Below, piece after piece: positions 7,918-10,954 of a stretch of DNA of 10,954 bases. The notes under the pieces are model-generated. The model saw only the letters and a program-made list of their open reading frames with translations, was not told where the DNA came from and searched no databases. This DNA comes from CAZGSG01 sp964528095 (lineage in GTDB: Bacteria > Bacteroidota > Bacteroidia > Chitinophagales > Chitinophagaceae). The stretch lies in assembly GCA_964528095.1 (NCBI GenBank), contig CAZGSG010000201.1:1-10954 (forward strand), in the 5' to 3' direction. Made by a program: the position numbers and the translations under genes. The first letter of the stretch is position 1. The number at the start of each line of letters is the position of its first letter.

Positions 7918-10605
7918 ATGAAAAACGTCTGCTCATTTTTTCTTACGCTTGTAATTGCTTCCGCTTCTATTGCACAAACAGTTCCTGTATATAAGAACCC
8001 TTCTTATACAATTGAAGAACGGGTTAAAGATCTTTTGCAAAAAATGACACCCGAAGAAAAGTTTGGGCAATTATTTATGATACCCGGTGACCTGGGCAAT
8101 GAACCTGCCCAATATAAGAACGGTATTTTCGGTTTCCAGGTAAACACCGTACAACAACAGGATGCTACTGCACAACTATTGAATTATCAGCCGGGACAAA
8201 CAGGTAAACAAACACTTGAACGGATCAATGCTATTCAGAAATATTTTGTAGAACAGACCAGGCTGGGTATTCCCATTATTGCATTTGATGAAGCCCTGCA
8301 TGGTTTGATACGAAGTGAAGCAACTTCATTTCCCCAGGCGATAGCCCTGGCTGCTACCTGGGACACCATACTGATGGGGAAAGTAGCCGGTGCAATTGCA
8401 ACTGAAACAAAGGCAAGGGGTATTCGTCATATACTTTCCCCGGTCGTCAACCTGGCTACCGATACAAGATGGGGAAGAGTGGAAGAAACATATGGTGAAG
8501 ATCCTTTTCTCGTATCAGCAATGGGAGTCGCTTTTGTAAAAGCATTCGAACAATCGGGGATCATTACCACACCTAAACATTTTGCCGTGAATCATGGCGA
8601 TGGTGGCAGAGACAGTTATCCTATACATATTAATGACCGGCTATTGGAGGAAACATATTTTGTACCATTTAAGGCAGTGGTTCAGGAAGGGGGTGCAAGA
8701 AGTATTATGACCGCCTATAACTCACTGGATGGTTCACCCTGTACAGCTAATAACTGGCTGCTGAATGAAAAATTACGTAAGGATTGGGGGTTTAAAGGAT
8801 TTGTATTATCAGATGCGGGCGCTACAGGCGGGGCCAATGTACTGCATTTTACTGCCGCTGATTATGCGGAAGCTGGTAAAAAATCAATAGAGAACGGACT
8901 GGATGTGATCTTTCAAACTGCATATGAGCACCATACTTTATTTGATAAATATTTTCTTGACAGGAGCATGAACCAGGCCATTATTGATACGGCAGTCGCC
9001 AGGGTGTTACGTATCAAATTCGAACTGGGACTCTTCGATCATCCTTATGTCAACGAAAAGGATGCGGGTAATTGGAGTCTGTCAGCGCATCGCATCCTGG
9101 CAAAAGAAGCAGCCCGCGCATCGATGGTGTTATTGAAAAACGCAGAAGTAAAAAAAGGGAGCGCACCCTTACTGCCTTTGCAAAACCCGTTAAAAAAAAT
9201 TGCATTGATCGGTGTAGACGCGGTGGAAGCAAGACTGGGTGGCTATAGCGGTCCGGGTAATAATAAGATCTCCCTGTTAAAAGGACTTGAGGATAAAGCG
9301 GGTGCAGGTACAAAAATTGTGTACGCTGCTGGCCCGGGCAGAGCTCATAAAACATGGGATTTTGTGCCAGGCAAATATCTATCCTTCATCCAGGGCGGTA
9401 AAAAAACAGCGGGATTAAAAGGAGAATATTTTAATAACGTAGCGCTGACCGGTGAACCGGCTCTTTCAAGGATTGACGAATCGATCAAATTTCAATGGAC
9501 CTTATTTTCACCAGACCAGCAAAAGATCAATTATGATTTCTTCTCTGCCAGGTGGAATGGGAATATTGAATCGCCGGTAACAGGTACTTATAAGATCGGC
9601 ATCGATGGCAATGACGGGTATCGTTTATACATCAACAACCAATTGCTGATTGATAATTGGAAAAAACAATCTTATTCTACCAAACTCGTCTCCTACAATT
9701 TTGAAAAAGGAAAATCCTATGCCATACGAATCGAATATTACGAACCAGCTGGCAATGCATGGTTACGACTTATATGGAATGTAGGTGTAAATGATAGCAG
9801 CAGGCAGAAAATAAATGAAGCAGTACAACTTGCCAGACAAAGTGATGTTGCAATCATTGTTGCGGGTATTGAAGAAGGAGAGTTCAATGACCGTGCATCA
9901 CTGGCTTTGCCTGGTTTACAGGAAGAATTGATAACACAGGTTGCAGCAACCGGAAAACCTGTTGTAGTACTATTGGTTGGCGGAAGCGCGATAACCATGA
10001 GCAACTGGCTGCACAAAGTCAACAGCGTGCTCGATATCTGGTATCCCGGTGAAGCAGGCGGGGACGCTGTAGCGGAGGTATTGTTTGGCGATTATACGCC
10101 CGGAGGCAAACTGCCCTTTACATTCCCTGTAGCAGAGGGACAACTTCCCCTGGTATATAATCATAAACCTACAGGACGTGGGGATGATTATACCGATCTT
10201 ACCGGGCAGCCTTTATTTCCGTTTGGATTTGGACTGAGTTATTCCAGTTTTACCTATAGCGCTTTACAGATCGATAAGCCCATTATACATACGGGCGAGA
10301 ATGTTTTGATCCGTTGTAAAATAAAAAATACCGGAAAATACCGGGGAGATGAAGTAGCCCAGTTATACCTCCGGGATGAATTGGCTTCAGTGGCAAGACC
10401 TATTAAAGAATTAAAAGGTTTTCAACGGATAACTTTAGCTCCCGGCGAGGAAAAAGAAATTCAGTTCATTATTACACCAGCAATGATGACCATGCTGGAT
10501 GTAAATATGAAACCAGTAATAGAACCCGGCAGGTTCCGGGTCATGATCGGCAGCTCAAGTATGGATATCCGGCTAAGGGAGCATTTTGAGGTCGGCCGTC
10601 CTTAA
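7918..10605 (+). CDS. Secreted GH3 family glycoside hydrolase with PA14 insert (beta-glucosidase-like)
   Basis: This 895-residue enzyme hydrolyses terminal beta-linked sugars from oligosaccharides in the periplasm or at the surface. ATG 7918 is preferred over the upstream TTG 7897 because it begins a clean signal peptide, MKNV then a hydrophobic core, with likely cleavage after ASIA (residue 19). The GH3 N-terminal barrel contains KHFAVNH at 220-226 and the nucleophile Asp299 in GFVLSDAGA. A PA14 domain (about 499-622, GLKGEYFNN to LRLIWNVG) is inserted into the GH3 C-terminal alpha/beta domain, a known GH3 layout that shapes substrate access. The candidate acid/base Glu lies in EEGEFNDR at 652-659, followed by ALPG. 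A fibronectin-III-like domain closes the protein (about 795-890). Beta-glucosidase is most likely, but beta-xylosidase activity cannot be excluded. It follows the mosaic cytochrome by 38 bases, so it may share its transcript. The frame and all key residues are intact. Confidence 0.95.
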   Translation: MKNVCSFFLTLVIASASIAQTVPVYKNPSYTIEERVKDLLQKMTPEEKFGQLFMIPGDLGNEPAQYKNGIFGFQVNTVQQQDATAQLLNYQPGQTGKQTLERINAIQKYFVEQTRLGIPIIAFDEALHGLIRSEATSFPQAIALAATWDTILMGKVAGAIATETKARGIRHILSPVVNLATDTRWGRVEETYGEDPFLVSAMGVAFVKAFEQSGIITTPKHFAVNHGDGGRDSYPIHINDRLLEETYFVPFKAVVQEGGARSIMTAYNSLDGSPCTANNWLLNEKLRKDWGFKGFVLSDAGATGGANVLHFTAADYAEAGKKSIENGLDVIFQTAYEHHTLFDKYFLDRSMNQAIIDTAVARVLRIKFELGLFDHPYVNEKDAGNWSLSAHRILAKEAARASMVLLKNAEVKKGSAPLLPLQNPLKKIALIGVDAVEARLGGYSGPGNNKISLLKGLEDKAGAGTKIVYAAGPGRAHKTWDFVPGKYLSFIQGGKKTAGLKGEYFNNVALTGEPALSRIDESIKFQWTLFSPDQQKINYDFFSARWNGNIESPVTGTYKIGIDGNDGYRLYINNQLLIDNWKKQSYSTKLVSYNFEKGKSYAIRIEYYEPAGNAWLRLIWNVGVNDSSRQKINEAVQLARQSDVAIIVAGIEEGEFNDRASLALPGLQEELITQVAATGKPVVVLLVGGSAITMSNWLHKVNSVLDIWYPGEAGGDAVAEVLFGDYTPGGKLPFTFPVAEGQLPLVYNHKPTGRGDDYTDLTGQPLFPFGFGLSYSSFTYSALQIDKPIIHTGENVLIRCKIKNTGKYRGDEVAQLYLRDELASVARPIKELKGFQRITLAPGEEKEIQFIITPAMMTMLDVNMKPVIEPGRFRVMIGSSSMDIRLREHFEVGRP

Positions 10606-10619
10606 AAAAGATCTTTAAA

Positions 10620-10637
10620 ACGATGAGCACACATCGT
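10620..10637 (-). terminator. Candidate intrinsic terminator of the minus-strand isomerase gene
   Basis: Read on the minus strand, ACGATG, a six-base loop and CATCGT form a six-base-pair stem, followed directly by TTTT and then an AT-rich stretch. It begins 13 bases after the minus-strand stop codon and lies between convergent genes. On the plus strand no T-run follows the stem, so it would act mainly for the isomerase gene. The stem is short and moderately stable. Confidence 0.4.
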
Positions 10638-10650
10638 AAAGCAGCAATTA

Positions 10651-10954
10651 TTAAATCATTTGCCCGACTTTTTCCAGTAAGGCTTTTGTTTTACGAATGC
10701 CTTCATCTTCACTAAATTGATTTCCTTCGTATTCAATGCCCACATATCCTTTGAATGAAGCGTCTTTTACGATTTTCATGATCTTCATATAATCCGTTTC
10801 AACACAATTGCCCTTTTCATCAAAATCATATGTTTTGGCGCTTACCCCTTTTGCAAAACGCATCAGTTCCTTCGTTCCTACATAACGGTCATAACTATCA
10901 ATACATTCCTTCCCTTCTTTTTTTATCTACAACATCGGTTCCAAATGTTGTTTC
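10651..10954 (-). pseudogene. TIM-barrel sugar phosphate isomerase/epimerase-like protein, C-terminal part, frameshifted, partial
   Basis: The longest minus-strand frame from a Met starts at 10863 (70 residues), but the conserved protein continues upstream in frame as IKKEGKECIDSYDRYVGTKEL. The segments GVSAKTYDFD, GNCVETDYMKIM and GYVGIEYEG are characteristic of the AP-endonuclease-2-type TIM-barrel family, which acts on sugars or sugar derivatives; the Glu of IEYEG is in the usual metal-ligand region. Further upstream this frame hits TAG (10927-10929). Removing one base from the run of seven A (minus strand, 10918-10924) joins it to TTFGTDVVDKK, which aligns without gaps to the family's PDFGNF-type segment. 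The gene is thus probably shifted by one extra A, and its 5' part lies beyond the window. It converges on the GH3 gene, so it belongs to a different transcript. Sugar isomerases of this kind commonly lie near such cytochrome clusters. Confidence 0.75.

Noticed and set aside
10607..10616. AAAGATCTTT palindrome as a terminator for the GH3 gene
   Set aside because: It leaves no room for a loop, is AT-rich and has no T-run downstream on the plus strand; it is too weak to call.
1..10954. CRISPR arrays, tRNA or rRNA genes, insertion sequences
   Set aside because: I saw no regularly spaced repeats, no transposase-like frames and no tRNA- or rRNA-like segments on either strand.

Overview
This window (about 43% GC by eye) looks like a Bacteroidota chromosome fragment, most likely from the Chitinophagaceae or a close relative. 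I base this on protein wording typical of that family, an absence of Shine-Dalgarno sites before the genes, lipoprotein and Tat-type N-termini, and the gene set. Neither the species nor the genomic location can be read from it. The window length is not round, so it may be a whole contig, and base calls at both ends should be treated with caution.

Layout. All genes from 1 to 10605 run on the plus strand with short gaps (31 to 116 bases). They are: (1) the 3' part of an alkaline-phosphatase-fold phosphodiesterase or sulfatase-like gene, broken by an in-frame TGA at 19-21; (2) a lipoprotein-like planctomycete-type cytochrome (PSCyt1-DUF1549-DUF1553), 798-3116; (3) a Tat-exported DUF1501 protein, 3148-4596; (4) an NHL/beta-propeller protein whose natural start at 4656 is cut off by an in-frame TGA at 4686-4688, leaving an intact frame from 4812 to 5690; (5) a large membrane-anchored mosaic protein (DUF2231 membrane domain, cytochrome c motif, leucine-rich repeats, chitobiase-C-like domain, discoidin-like domain), 5735-7879; and (6) a secreted GH3 glycoside hydrolase carrying a PA14 insert, 7918-10605. 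A convergent minus-strand gene for a TIM-barrel sugar phosphate isomerase/epimerase-like protein ends at 10651 and is frameshifted at a run of seven A (minus strand) near the right edge. A hairpin followed by T on the minus strand lies between the convergent genes.

How they may work together. Genes 2, 3 and 5 belong to families that travel together in Planctomycetes and Bacteroidota, often beside sulfatases, glycoside hydrolases and sugar isomerases. Every intact product is predicted to be exported or membrane-bound, two carry haem-binding CXXCH motifs, and the mosaic protein has carbohydrate-binding-like domains. I infer a cell-envelope redox module tied to glycan use, with GH3 and the isomerase-like protein acting on released sugars. 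No reaction has been shown by the sequence for the cytochrome/DUF1501 core.

The most unusual observation is that three of the seven genes carry a single-base lesion in a conserved reading frame (TGA where Trp is expected, TGA where Gly is expected, and one extra A). A conserved Arg is also replaced by Leu in the DUF1553 domain. This may be real decay of the locus or base errors in a low-coverage assembly. It is unlikely to be genetic recoding, because TGA also ends the DUF1553 gene exactly where the family normally ends.
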